Positions 22,850 through 35,049 of a stretch of DNA of 64,000 nt are shown piece by piece; the stretch's first letter is position 1; each line of letters begins with the position of its first letter. The translations under genes were made by a program, and so were the position numbers. The stretch is from Chytridium lagenaria (Eukaryota; Chytridiomycota; Chytridiomycetes; Chytridiales; Chytridiaceae), in contig JAHLKC010000113.1 in assembly GCA_025449115.1 (NCBI GenBank), positions 1 to 64,000 of the forward strand. Reading direction: 5' to 3'. The notes beneath the pieces were generated by a model that did not search any database, had not been told where the DNA came from, and saw nothing but the letters and a program-made list of their open reading frames with translations.

Positions 22850-24211
22850 TCAGTCAAGGGCCTTCCTCACCTCTACAAATGATAGAAAAAACATAAGACT
22901 TTTAGTATGCTGAGATATAATTGCGATAGAAGAACAACAAAACGTACCCTCCACAATCTTAAGGTAGGCCTGTGTTGCAGGGGAATCCCTAAACTCATCC
23001 AAAAACGACCGTCCATTATCGCACGACATACCTACCCATAAAGTCAGAATAAAAATCGAAACATGAACCGAATGAAAAAAGAAACAGCCAAACACACCAA
23101 TCCTCGGGATCCAACGGAATCGATCCCAAAATGGCACCCCAAAATCTTCAGCCAACTTTCTCGCGCCCCCCGAAGTCGCCGGAAACACATTCGACGTCTT
23201 ATCGCATTTCGGACACACAAACGCCGCCATATTCTCAACAACCCCCAACACCTTTATGCCAACCTTCTTACAAAAGTTAAGTTCTTTCCTGACATCCTGA
23301 AGTGAGACTTCTTGGGGGGTTGTGATAACGATCGCACCGTCGATTCCGCTCTCTTTGAGGTAAGTGACGATGGAGAGGTGTTCGTCAGAAGTGCCCGGGG
23401 GCGTGTCGACAAGAAGGTAATCTTGTTCACCCCAGTCAACGTCTTTCAGGAACTGCTTAATCATGCCTAGGAGACAGTTAGATATAATTTAAAGAAGGCC
23501 TTACCATCTTCTTTGCGCCTCTCCAGATGATAGCATCGTTTTGGTCAGGAAGCAAAAATGCGATAGACATGACACACAGGTTATCGCTCACATAAACCGG
23601 TGTCCAACCGCTATTACTCTGATGAATCGGTTCTCCTTCCAGGCCCGTCATCTTAGCGAGCGACGGGCCGCAAATATCAACGTCAAGGACTCCAACCTAC
23701 AAATGTCAGAATGACATGGGGGAGGCAAAGAATTACCTGAACGTCTTCATCGTCGCTGAGTGCAAAGGAAAGATTGGTCGTGAATGTGCTTTTACCAACC
23801 CCGCCTTTTCCCACTGAGAATCAGAATCTTCTTCTTAACTGATTTGAGACGATCCGCAATCTCGGAGATGGCTGAAGTAAAGTGTGTCAATGTCAGCGGG
23901 TGGCGATATCACTGTACCTGGATCAGGTCCCTTTGGTCCAGTTGCACACATCTGCTGATTAGGGCATCCCTCACACGATGCGGCTATTTTACATGAACAT
24001 GAGCGAAGAAACGACGCAACGTTAGCATGTAATGTCAGAACCATCTCATCTCCCATTCCACCATCTCTCATGCAATATCCACTATCCCACATTTAAACGC
24101 CCTCCTCCACCACAACACTTTACAAAACGTACCCTTTCCAGCCTGCTCAGACTCTGTCCCTGGACAATGCTCGGGTGGTTTGACCACAAGGTCATCAGCA
24201 GTTGGTGCCAT
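22850..24211 (-). CDS. NBP35: NBP35/NUBP1, cytosolic iron-sulfur scaffold P-loop ATPase
   Basis: NBP35 with CFD1 forms the scaffold on which cytosolic and nuclear iron-sulfur clusters are built. Read from the ATG at 24211 ([20 protein letters not shown]). The N-terminal four-cysteine ferredoxin-like motif that separates NBP35 from CFD1 is present: C in HCPG, then CEGC and C in QQMCATG. The Walker A loop is [11 protein letters not shown] in an exon near 23800, followed by [12 protein letters not shown]. Further blocks are [19 protein letters not shown] and [20 protein letters not shown]. The bridging cluster motif CPKC lies in [15 protein letters not shown]. The last short exon (EVRKALD) follows an intron that starts after KIVE. 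The 3' end lies 177 bases from the UBA2 stop, facing it. Confidence 0.92.
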
Positions 24212-24333
24212 CTTTGAGTGAGATCTTTGAAATCAAAACGGAGTTGTCCAAACTCTTGCGAAATCCAAAAAAAAGAAGAATCGCAAGGACTGCGCTTCAT
24301 TACTTCAACCTAACCCTGCAGCAAACTTGAACC

Positions 24334-26099
24334 ATGTCGAAGCAAGGATGGGAAGGTTAGGAAGAGTTGCGACGGTTGCGTTGTCAGCAGATTGTTTTCT
24401 TTCTGTTGCAGTAAGCGAGTCTAGAGTGTGGATTGCTAATTATTGCTTTTCGTTGATGCCCCTTTCTTTGCTTGGCTGACATGACGGACATGCATTACTT
24501 GTAGATGCGGATTTTCCGATTCTGGTGAGTTGTCCTCTTACAATTGAAGCCAGCTGCATCCCCCTTGTTTTTTGATGGCGCCTTGTTCGCGGAGCATGAC
24601 TTCGAAGTCTTCTCGGAACATCCGACAGTAAAGCTAACAAGCCCGTCTGTTACTTAGTGCGAAACATGTCTCGGTGATAACCCCTACCTTAGGATGACCA
24701 AGGACAAATTCGGTGCGTTTCCAACTACCCATCCCACTTCCCCAGCGGCACTAACCCCGTCCACCTCCATTAGGCAAGGAATGCAAAATCTGTGCCCGCC
24801 CCTTCACAGTCTTCAAATGGTGCCCTGGAGCCGGAATGCGTCACAAAAAGACGGAAATCTGCCAAACCTGCGCCAAGATCAAGAATGTGTGCCAAACATG
24901 TGTCCTGGATTTGGAGTTTGGGCTTCCTGTGCAAGTGAGGGATGCGGTATTGAATGTGGAGGAACAGATGCCCAGGAGTAATGTGAATTTGGAGTATTTT
25001 GTACAAAAGGCTGAATCTCAGGTAAGGGGGAAAGGTGTGATTTTTGGAAAACTAATGGGTATTTATTTTTTGTAGTTGGGAGCAACGGATACACTTGTAA
25101 AGAGTGGGAAGGCGGAGAGTGTTGCGAGGGAGACGCTGAGGAAGATGGCGAGGACTGAACCGTTTTATAAACGGAATAGAGCGCATATTTGTTCGTTTTA
25201 CGTTAAAGGTTAGATTATCCTTGTTCATGAAGAAAGACTTCTTGTCTGGTCTCAAAAATGTAAAAATATTAAGTGTGTTTTCGGTGCAGGTGAATGTAAA
25301 CGTGGTGCTGAATGCCCTTACCGGTAAGTGTAGCCACTATGCGTCAATTTTTCTCTCACCCCCCATCCTCATCACCCCCCTAATCATTTTTTTTTTTTAG
25401 TCACGAGCTTCCGGTTGAGAATGAAATGTCACATCAAAACATCAAAGATCGGTTCTTTGGGCACAAGGATCCTGTCGCAAACAAGATTCGTGAGTGTTTA
25501 GAGTGGTCGCTTTGCCTTTCGTGATGGTGGATTATATGGGCTGATGCATTTGATTTTTACAGTTCACCAGATGGAGAAAAAGGGTGATTTTAAACCAGTC
25601 GACCCCAATGTCTCTTCCATTTGCATCACCGGTATCGACGACACCATCAGCGATCCCGATCTAAGGTTCGCCATCCCCCGTAAATATTGGATTACTAAAT
25701 TTTATTTTCCAGAAACCTTTTCTACGCGTACGGTGAAATCAAATCCATCGTCCTCGTCCCAAATCCAAAGTCGCGTTTATCAATTTCCTTGCCCGTCAAT
25801 CCGCTGAAATGGCGATGGAGAAGTCATTTAACGGGCTGATTGTCAAGGGCAGGCCGTTGAGGGTTCAGTGGGGCAAAAGTAAGGCAAAGGGGGGAGCGAG
25901 TGGGGTTTCGTCTGCGACTGGCGCGAATACTGCTGCTGTTAGTAAGCATACGATGGTGAGGAGTGCGAATGAGGAGGAGAAGGAGGTGGAGGTGGAAGAT
26001 ATGCCGGAGATTCCAGCACCACCTGGGGCGGATGATACGCAGTATGCGTCGGAGAATCCGTATCTTTTGGGGACGAGTGCAAAGACGTACAGAGCGTGA
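24334..26099 (+). CDS. RBM22: RBM22/SLT11-like spliceosomal RNA-binding protein
   Basis: Core splicing factor that contacts U6 snRNA and the pre-mRNA near the 5' splice site in the activated spliceosome. The exon order is clear: MSKQGWE, then DADFPIL, then [35 protein letters not shown] and [20 protein letters not shown], forming the N-terminal zinc-binding domain. [20 protein letters not shown] runs into the CCCH finger completed by [10 protein letters not shown]. An RRM follows with [20 protein letters not shown] and [20 protein letters not shown], ending in [15 protein letters not shown]. An acidic tail ends at 26099. One base is missing near 25770 inside the RRM. It starts only about 120 bases from the divergent NBP35 start. 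Confidence 0.92.
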
Positions 26100-26799
26100 A
26101 GGAATTTTATGTTATTATTTTATTTTAATTGTGGGGTGGGCCCGTATTGGGTAAAGCCTTTTCTTTTGTTGATATCCCTTTTGATGATATCCCACTCGTT
26201 GTTGAAAAAAAATGGGTTGTAGATGACTTCCTTTATGTTTTTGTTGCGAAAGAGGTGTATGGCGATGCTCGAAAGGGAATTTTACGCTTGAGCTTGACGG
26301 GGACACTAAGGTTAGATAGTCATACCTTTATGTGGTGAATGGTGAATCTTCCACTTAAATCTATCTAAATTACTACGTTAAAAAGGATGAGTACATTTTA
26401 AAAAAATACTAATAAGCGAAAAGTGCCTCGAGCATAATATTTGCATGATGAGACAAAACAGAATTATTAGTGTTGCAGGAGAACCGAGTGATTTTTCGTA
26501 TCGTCGCTTCCAATGATGTTGCTTGTATTTCAAATTTTAACAACGGCTGTTGTAGTTGTATAGAAACCAAAATTCATTTGACATAAAGAAAAGAAAATTA
26601 TGTATGAATGATAGCGATCTAACGGCTGTGAACAACAGCTTTTTTATTGCCAGTGAATAAGTATGAAATGAGTGTGAAAGAAAAAAAAAAATATTAAAGA
26701 ACGTAATATGCAAAAACGTCAATCTCCACTCAATAAACTCAGAAATTCCCATAAATCTCAGGAAACAGATAAGAAAAGGTTCATAACAACAATCAATTT
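26100..26799. other. Convergent 3' region between RBM22 and the TRF4-like gene
   Basis: AT-rich sequence between two facing 3' ends, with several AATAAA-like stretches on both strands. No coding signal beyond short random frames. Confidence 0.5.
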
Positions 26800-29459
26800 T
26801 TAAGAATATCCTTCACCATAAATCCACCCCTTTCGCATTCGCCGCACCCCCGCCTTTCCCACCCTTCCCCCCCTTCCCCGAAAAAGACACCTTTCCCTTT
26901 TCCTTCTTCCTCCCCCCCTTTTCCTTTTCGAATTTTCTCCACCCATCCCTTTACCCAGCCCACCACCACCACCCTCCCTCATCTCCCTCTCCCTCCTCTC
27001 CCTCTTCGCCTTCGCTTTCTTCTCACCCCTCTCCGTCACAGCCTTCACCCTCCTCTGTTTCGGCTGTTTTTGAATTTCACCCATACCACCATCTCCCCTC
27101 TTCTTCTCCTTCTTTTTCGCAATCCCCGCAGAATGCGAGACACTCTTCCGGTATTCCTTATCCCTTCCATTAAACCCCGTTCGAACACGCTTCGGTTTCG
27201 GTCCACCATCGTTAAAGTTACCCACATCCCTTCTCCTCTTAAACCCACTCTCTATCTCCCACTGTCGCTCCTCATCCATCTCCTCATCCACATTCCTCCT
27301 TGCAATCCTCCTTCGCTTAGGTTTCACCTCCTCCGGTTCACTCTCCATCCCATCATGCAACATAATCCCAGGCACAATCAACATATCCTCCGTCAACGCT
27401 GCGTCCCACTTGCTCTCTCCCTTCGTCTCCTCAACGCCACCATCAAACCACCACCTCTCATCATCCACCCCCTCACCCCCTTCAAACTTTTCTGCAAGTC
27501 TCCCAATCTCCCTCCTCATCCGTTCCTGCACTTCCGTCACCCACACTACTCTTCGTAAACTCGAAAACACCTCTTCCTGCTTCTTCTTCCCCTCAACCCC
27601 CTCAACCACATCCCTCAAGGCACTGCTCACATTCGCTATCTTCACACTCCCCCTAAACACATCACTCCCCTCATTCAATGGATCCACAATGCACAATAAA
27701 TCCAGCTTCCCGTCTTTTCCTGAAAACTGTCCCGTTTTAGGAAACACATGCGCAGGTGCCATAGTCCATGAATCTTGGTGCAAAAAAACACCACCTGGCG
27801 ATAAACCGTGTTGGCGGTAATCAAAATACACACCAAAAATCCTACAAAAATCTAGGAAGAGCGTCCCAACGTCTCTTTCGCCATACGGGTCGTCTGCAGA
27901 GGTGGAGGTTGACGGTGGTTCGGTAGATTCTAAAAGAAGTGACTTATCGCCCACTTTATCGATAACGAACCCGAAATCTTTCGCAGGTCCGTTATCACGT
28001 CGTCGGTGCGACGGTTCATCCCCATGTTCGTCACGTCGACTCAACCAAGACTCTGGCCAGAATTTCTGACGCCGAAGCTTTAAAAACGCAGTCATCCACA
28101 ACACACATCCGTAGCCCCCGACACCTCCTGCAAACACTTCATTGAGGTTACGAACCAGCAGGAATTGTTTAAGGAGGAGGACGAGAGGTCGTAAAGGTGG
28201 GAGAAGAGTGCGAAGACTTTGGATGAGCATGACGGCGGCTGGACCTGTGGCGGAGCCACTAAAGTTTGATTTGGTAAAGGTAGTGGTGGTGGTGGTTAAC
28301 GGCATGGAGAGGAGAGCGGGAGATGCGAGTAGCGTTTGTGAAAGTTTTGAATCGTACATGCTCTTGTACGTGGTGTACGAGATATCAAGAGCGATACCAG
28401 TTTCCACGTCCTTGCATTTCACAATCGGTACGGCCGCGTGTTTAATAACGTTGATATCACGTGCCAATTTCAACGTGTAAAGTTTGGAGGCGACTTTAGA
28501 GAGCTTTGAGCATTGGCGACCTTGATTGAGCTGTGAAGATTCTTTTGCATGGCCGTTTGGAAATGAAGGGTGGGGACAGTAGTCGACAATGACGAGGTCC
28601 ATGTCAGACCATGGAAGGGATAGGCCGGTCGAGGTTGAGCCAAAGACATGGAGACGGGCAAAAGGGAGTTTAGTGAGGATAGCTTTACGGTAGCGGGTGA
28701 TAAGGTTGTGAACGAAGGCGGAGTTCAGAGTGGGAGGTGAGAGGTAACGTTCCAAGCAAAGGATTTCATCGTGAAGGGAGGGACGGGGACGGGCGGATTG
28801 TTCTTGAATGGATTGGTGACGAGAGCTATTGGTATTGCTGCGATGAGAGGAAGGATGAGGGTGGCGTTTGAGGGCGTATAGAACAAAGAGTCGGAGGATG
28901 TCTTCGGATCCCAATACATTATCCAGGGTTGAGATGAAAGGTCTTCGCCTGAAGCAATTTTTTGACCGTTTCTATAGTTGGTGATGCTATGGGCGGACGT
29001 TGTGCTGCTGTTATCAACGTATCTATGCCCAAATTGAGAGTCCTCCAAGTCTTGTTTGGAAATGTGAGCCCTTTTAGCGGGTGGAGGAGACGGGACATCC
29101 TCGCGCTTCCTCTTTGTGTGTTGTCGATGTCTTGATGAAATAGATTCGTCAATCAATGGAAGAAAGTCTGTTTTGGGGTATGGAATAACTGCTGTGTGAT
29201 TTCCTTTGCTTGATTCAAGTATGATCCGTGATGGAGAGGCTGCTTCAGTCAAATTCGAGGCGGATGAGGATGATGAAGATGAAAACAAAGGTGTTGTTGC
29301 TGCAGTTGTTGTTGACGCAATCTGACTTTTGACAATGGAAAGGAAAGAGAAGGAGCTTGGGGATGCTGCAGATGGAGGAGGGAGTGAGCTGCTGCTGTTG
29401 TAAGGGCTTGACGTCCCCGGTGGAGGTGGTTCTGGTGAGTGGATGGCCTTTCTTTTCAT
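26800..29459 (-). CDS. TRF4: TRF4/5-type non-canonical poly(A) polymerase
   Basis: Nucleotidyltransferase of the Cid14/PAPD5 group that adds short oligo(A) tails to nuclear RNAs and marks them for the exosome, within TRAMP in yeast. From the ATG at 29459 there is a Ser/Pro-rich N-terminal third with a basic cluster (QHTKRKREDVPSPPPAKRAH). The catalytic domain starts with HDEILCLERYLSPP. Its signature is FGSTSTGLSLPWSDMDLVIV, holding the GS loop and two catalytic aspartates, with the third aspartate in GIALDISYT. The PAP-associated part contains LRPLVLLLKQFLLVRNLNEV, FAGGVGGYG, TLFLDFCRIFGVYFDYRQHG and DPLNEGSDVFRGSV. The C-terminus is very rich in Lys, Arg and Gly. The catalytic domain is one open frame of about 700 codons without introns; one frame change near 28915 separates it from the N-terminal part. 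Confidence 0.88.
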
Positions 29460-30559
29460 TCTTTTTAATTTTTTATTGTCATTTTAATTATAATTTTCTC
29501 CGATCAACAAGTTCGAGAGAGAAAAAAAAAAAAAGCGGGGGCCGATTTAGAGGGGGTTGGGCGATGGGTTTTTAAGGGGAGGGTGTTGGCGGCGGGCATC
29601 GTGGCATTTATGGGGATGGAGAAGGAGGGGCTGGATTGCGTTGTGAAAGTGTTGGAGGGAGGGGTGACTTTGGCAGTGCTTCGCATTCAAGTTTGAATTT
29701 GTTCTGTAAAACGTCATTCGGACGAAAGAATAAAGCATAATGAGGGTATGTTTGGAAATATAGTTGGACAGAGAAAGGATTTATAATTCGCTCGCTGACA
29801 GCTGTCTGCGTTCGTCTCCAACGCTTACTACGTGCAAGTCGCTCCACCCTTGCTCTTTAAAACACTCATGGTAACATCCACTCCATTCATCAACTCAGAC
29901 ACGTTACGTGGAGGTTCAGCTTTGACCATTATCTACCCATCCGTGCCGTCGTCATGATGTCCCATGCAAACACTTATCAGTCATCATGTAACCCGCTACT
30001 CCTATTCCAGCTTTAAAGCAAAGTCTGATTGCTGCACTGTAACATTTTATCATTCTCTCCAAAGATCTATATTAATCCGATCCACTCGGCGGGCTCTCTA
30101 TCGTCAGGCCTTTGTCAACAAGCTCTCCTGTATATACTGACCCGTCCAAATAGTATCGCCATCATGATAAGTAGATTTCGCGAAAAGTGTTCGAAATTGT
30201 GCATTTTGAAATCAGTGACAGTTGCAGGCAATTATTGCATAAAGTTATGTGACCTTCATCTAGAATGTATGCGAAATTGGTTTAAGCGAGAAAAAGCATT
30301 GAAATAGAGTTAACGATCGCATCGACGGGCATATGTCTCCACGTGCACCGTGCCTTATGTTCATATTGTGGTTCTTTAGCGTCAGGACTGGGATGATTGC
30401 TTCTTAGTTTTCTGTCTCGAAGAATCTGGAAGAGGTCTGGGACTCTGGAATGGTTCACTCCAATCACAAATATGCTTAAAGCGCGCATGTCAATATATTC
30501 GGGCAGTATTAAACTAATAAACACTCACGTACCCCAATTTTAAGACGTCGAGACCAGAC
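29460..30559. other. Intergenic region
   Basis: It holds the promoter side of both the minus-strand TRF4-like gene and the plus-strand GDSL gene. No coding segment, tRNA or repeat of note is seen. Confidence 0.45.
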
Positions 30560-31611
30560 ATGATAAAACTAGCATACGCATTGTGCATTCTCTTCGCAAC
30601 GTCCGTGATCGCATCAGCAGGTATACAAACTCATACAATTCTCGCGTTAACTTAGTTGATCCATAACAGGTCCAGGCATCAATACCATAGTTGCCTTTGG
30701 CGACAGTCTCACCGACAACGGTAAATCCAGCCTCCTCTGCGCCGCCACCAACTTCCCCTTCCCCGGTTTCGCCTTCCCACCATCCTCCTACTATAAAGGT
30801 CGTTTCACCAACGGTCTCACCTACATTGAAGTCATCACAAAACGCCGCCGTGTCCATCTCATCAATGAAGCCGTTTCAGGCGCAACGACAAGCGACGCGA
30901 TTCTACAATCTTATTTAGGCGATTACTCAACGCCTGGCGCATTCATACTGGTTCCAGGGATTGACACACAGATCAAACAGTTTGTCGCGTCAAACCAGTC
31001 AAGCGTGTTGAAGAGCCCGAAAACTCTTGTGACGATTCTAGCGGGTGGTAAGTATTTGAGGAGTGCTCCTACTCTCTATATATGACTAATGCGTCTATTG
31101 AATAGGAAACGACGAGCTGAATAACGGAAGGTTCAAGTTTAATAGAACCGGCGACTTTTACGCGAAAAGCTATGCAGCGAATTGGGCCATGCTCGCGGAA
31201 GCCGGTGTCAAGAACATTCTCACCATCATCCCGGCCTCTTTAGGCTGGTTTGAGATAATGTACGCCAAAGAACTCGTCAGTCAAGCGGAAACTTTCCGTA
31301 AATCCTTCCCCAACGTCCGTTTAGAGCTGTTTGATCTCTCAGATGTGATTGTTCCGATTGTAACGGATTTCAAGACGTATGGGTTTGAGCATGGATTGTT
31401 TGAGATTTGTTGTGAGAATTGTGTGTATGGGTTGCCGCCGCTTGGTATTGCAAAGGTGTGCGCGAATCCGGAAAAGTGGTTGATTTATGATGGACTGCAT
31501 CCGACGGCGGAGGCGCATAGACGGTTTGCGTTGGGAGTGAATGGAACTGGCGGAGGTATTGATGGTTTTATTGATAAAACGTTTGGATTTGAGTGCGGGC
31601 TGAGAAAATAA
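30560..31611 (+). CDS. Secreted GDSL/SGNH hydrolase, paralogue 1
   Basis: A secreted serine esterase/lipase-type enzyme of the SGNH fold. The signal peptide MIKLAYALCILFATSVIASA is followed by an intron (30621-30669). Block I with the nucleophilic serine is VAFGDSLTDNG. Block III is G-GND, split by an intron (31048-31105). Block V, with the catalytic Asp-His pair, is YDGLHPTAEAHRRF. Between them are GRFTNGLTYIEV, NEAVSGATTSDAI and KTGDF-like segments shared with the two paralogues downstream. A cysteine group, CCENCVYGLPP, corresponds to CCSSCTSGLPP and CCVLCSTGLPP in the others and probably forms disulfides. The product should be about 300 residues after splicing. The substrate cannot be told from sequence. 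Confidence 0.9.
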
Positions 31612-32736
31612 GTCTTTGGGGATATAGGGGAGCTTGTTTGTGGCGTTTTTAGCTGGGATGAAGAAAGAAGGTACAATTAAGATTTCATAAAATATCTTTC
31701 TTTCGCCTCATCGCTCTTTACCTGCTTGTGATTTATTTGAGACGTCACTATATGATTCTGACAGTAGGAACCAGTATTTAAATTACGAGACTTATAGATA
31801 CGTCTGGTAAGAGGCATTAAACTGTTCAGGAGAGACAATTTATCACATGGGTGACGCGGGATCATTTGAAGGTAGTAGTGTTTAAGTGATCTGCTTTGGC
31901 TACTGATTGCTTGTGGATTCTATCAATATCGACCAACACTAACCTGTAAGCGGGTGCCTGATTGCCTGTTTTACTTGCTTTTGTTATTTGTTTACACGTA
32001 CATACAAAGCTGAACATGCTATAATGCAGGCAAAACTTTAAGATGTGCTGTGGGGGCGATGATCGTAACGGGCGGGTTCTTTCATCATTATTTCATAAAA
32101 GGCTTATAATTTTACGCTTAAATTCCAAACTTTGGTCGTGTCTATGCAACCATATTATTAAATACAATGTCTTTTCACGTAATCAAGGCCATATGCAAGA
32201 AGGCGCCAAAGTGGCTGGTATCTTTTCGTTGGAAATGGTGATGAACGCCGCATTGCAGCTGCGTACCTAAATATCGATATCTGGATGAGTTTAGGTATTT
32301 AAATATTTACATACCTAAATAAATAATAGTTATTATATACTCTACGTCCACCACCCCTTTCCACCTTTTTTTTTAGTATTATTTAATGTGGCTTTCCGTA
32401 GGGGTAATAATAATAAATGATTCCTTGAACTTTCTTGTCTTTTTGCTGCAGGTGTGTTGGGAGGGGAAGGTAAGGGCTTTTTCCTCAGCCAGCAGAACAG
32501 CCAGCCAACCAGGAGTCCAGGACAGACAGATTTCAAGGAAGATGGCACAAGGCACAAACAAGAAAAGGGTGCGTGTTGTGTGCAGGGTCGACAGGGTTCA
32601 ATCTTTAATTTATTTTATTTAATATTATGTAAAATGCATTTCTGTAAAAATATAAATTTAAAAAGAGGCCGCGACAGGGACGGACGTGAAAGACTTCATC
32701 ATCACCACCAACTTTGGAAAACATCCCTCATCATCA
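31612..32736. other. Spacer inside the secreted-protein cluster
   Basis: AT-rich sequence without a convincing gene. Around 32260-32340 it is particularly A/T-rich (repeated TAAATA). The promoter of the Cys-rich protein gene should lie in its last part. Confidence 0.4.
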
Positions 32737-33555
32737 ATGATCGTCAATCTCTTTGTCACGACCTCGCTGGCGTCTCTCATCGCCGTCACAACTGCATCCT
32801 CCATCTTTACAACCGACGACATCAGCACAAACACAAAGTTCTTCATCCCCAACCTTCTCCCCGTCGCTCAATCTAAACAAACCTCCTCCAACACCACATG
32901 CGATCAAGCCGTATCAAGAGTCATCACCGCCTACAAGGTGAACTGCCATGTTCCAAAAATAGGCAACCTTAACCTCCCCATCTCCTATCCAAACACCCAA
33001 ACCATCATCACCACCTTCAACGTCTTCTCTAAAACCGTTTGCGAATCCGAAAAATGCGTCAAAGCAGGGGTGTCCTTTGCATCCAACGTGACAGGGAGCT
33101 GTCCGACTGACTATGCATTCACAGACAAAACCGCCTCTTACCACGCTTCAAGCTACACTGATGATCTCACAAACGCTTCAAGGAGCAAAGGGATCTGCAT
33201 CAAGGATGCGGAAGGCGGTTATTGTCTTGGAAAGATCAACGCCATGCTTCTCGCTTCTTTGAATTCGGACGGGAGCTCGGATTCGGTCAAGTTCAAGGCT
33301 GCTGTCTGCAGTGACTGTGTAAGGGCTTTTGTGAAGGGTGCGGAAATTCCAATTATTGTGCCGTCCGTGTCTGGTGTTGACAAAGTGCCTTTGCAGTCGA
33401 CGTTGGATGCTGCTAGCGTGCAAACGCTTTGTGGAAAGTCTTTCATTGAAACTGGAAAAATCGACTCGTCAACGGGTTTTTCTGTAAAGTCTTCCAAGCC
33501 GGGATGGGTTGCCAGCTCTGTTGTTGTCATTATGGCTTTCTCATTTTCGTTTTAA
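32737..33555 (+). CDS. Cysteine-rich secreted protein, probably GPI-anchored
   Basis: An intronless frame of 272 codons from the ATG at 32737. The N-terminus (MIVNLFVTTSLASLIAVTTA) is a good signal peptide. The mature part has ten cysteines, including CESEKC, the pair in ICIKDAEGGYCLG, and CSDC, so up to five disulfides are possible. It carries several NxT/S sequons (for example NTT and NVT). The C-terminus has a small-residue site, a short spacer and a hydrophobic end (GWVASSVVVIMAFSFSF), as expected for GPI attachment. The Cys-rich, helix-forming core with a GPI tail is reminiscent of uncharacterised fungal surface families such as the DUF7729 type, but I cannot confirm that. It sits between GDSL paralogues 1 and 2 in the same orientation, which suggests a role at the cell surface. 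Confidence 0.8.
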   Translation: MIVNLFVTTSLASLIAVTTASSIFTTDDISTNTKFFIPNLLPVAQSKQTSSNTTCDQAVSRVITAYKVNCHVPKIGNLNLPISYPNTQTIITTFNVFSKTVCESEKCVKAGVSFASNVTGSCPTDYAFTDKTASYHASSYTDDLTNASRSKGICIKDAEGGYCLGKINAMLLASLNSDGSSDSVKFKAAVCSDCVRAFVKGAEIPIIVPSVSGVDKVPLQSTLDAASVQTLCGKSFIETGKIDSSTGFSVKSSKPGWVASSVVVIMAFSFSF

Positions 33556-35049
33556 ATATATTCACCCGCGACCTACGTAGAGTTTAATGTTCTTCCGTAG
33601 AATCCTTCACATCATATCTTAAATCTTGTGTTTGTACTCATTAGACGGGCTTAAAAAGTACCTCTCGACTGTTGTGCGTCCGCCAGCTATATAGCCGTAG
33701 TGAAATCACTGCTAAGGATCATGCACAACTTACATAGGAGTTTACAGACAACCATCCCCACTGCAAAATTATAAATTCTATGTAAGGTTCGAGGGAGCAG
33801 ATAGGCGTATTTGGACTACAAAGCTTTGAGGACCGCGCAGGGTCATGTGGCGCCGTTGACAAAATGAGATGAAGAGCTTGAGTTTATAGTGCGAATCAAA
33901 CCATCTTTAAGGATAGTCAATTTCTTCGTGTGCATATAGATGTACGCGGTGACTGCTGCTCGGTACTTAGTACGTACCTTATGAACACGCTTTACAGTGC
34001 CGCACAATCACAGGGATTGATCACCGTGTCCATTATATATAAAATATACGTGATCAAACGCCATCGTCTCATAATCCAAATCGGACAGCCGTTTCTTGGC
34101 GCTGTAGAGATGCCAAGGCTCCATCTCGACACTCTGTATAACAAATTTTGTCGTCTTAATAAGTTATGTTTGTTGGTACGCAAGGAATGACAGTTATCAC
34201 GACAAGGTGAGTGTTTCTCTGTTAATGCAGTCGAGTAATATTCCTATATACTTATACAGCAACATCGGCAGCTCTCCCCATGAGCTGATGAGGTGTTATC
34301 TGAAAAAGAAACGTGCACTGCGATTGATTTGAGAAAACGTTGTGAACGCCGAGTCACTCGTCATCGTCGATTGATCTATCCTTTCAAATACAACGTTATA
34401 CTGTCATGCAACCAAATGAAGAGCGTTGGCATATGTTAATTTATAACCCTTTGAACCACAACTTCCCCATTTGTGGCGCACACCTCAACACGTCCATACC
34501 CATCAACACGTGTCTTTCCATTCTTCCAGCCCATCCACCTGTGACCCATGAGCAGTGAGTAAGGACGCCTTAGGACGGTTTGTGACGGCCAGTTTCACGG
34601 TGGGTCACTGCCCATGTTTATCAGTCATCTGTTTTTACTTGCCTTTTTTTCCACGAGAATTGTTTTGTAGTTTTTTCCATGGCGCGGCTTTCAGGTTTGC
34701 CCAAATCTGGTTTGTTGTGCTTGTGTCATACATACACACGTCGTACTTGTCCGAATTTCTTGTCCGCAAAAGTCACATTTTCTATTTTTTAATTATAAAT
34801 AAACACGACACCGAATTATTATTACATAATCATCAAACTCTTTTTTTGTGTTGGGCTTTTTTACGCGTAAAAGTTAAGTTCGATAAGGCACAAGCAACTT
34901 TATTTTCTTTTTTGGTGTTTTGACACCTTGTGGTGGAATCCAATGAGAGCAGAGTTGAGGCACGGCTATATTGCAGCGTATAAATCGCAGTAAAAGATCC
35001 CCCCCGCATCTTGTTTTCATACAGAACACTAGATTTGTAGACTAGATCA
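33556..35049. other. Intergenic region upstream of GDSL paralogue 2
   Basis: About 1.5 kb without a supported gene. Short plus-strand frames at 33930-34190 and 34555-34923 lack domains or signal peptides. CCAAT and TATA-like elements near its right end are listed separately. Confidence 0.45.
34940..34985 (+). promoter_or_regulatory. CCAAT and TATA-like elements of GDSL paralogue 2
   Basis: CCAAT at 34940-34944 is followed 35 bases later by TATAAAT at 34979-34985, itself 65 bases before the ATG at 35050. Spacing and order fit a core promoter. This is pattern evidence only. Confidence 0.4.

Noticed and set aside
27070..27820. Plus-strand open frames of 136-162 codons opposite the TRF4-like gene
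   Set aside because: The minus strand has an uninterrupted catalytic domain with all three aspartates; the plus frames follow from its codon bias.
33930..34190. A possible small gene or tRNA upstream of GDSL paralogue 2
   Set aside because: No cloverleaf or B-box-like GGTTCGANTCC was found and the 86-codon frame has no features.
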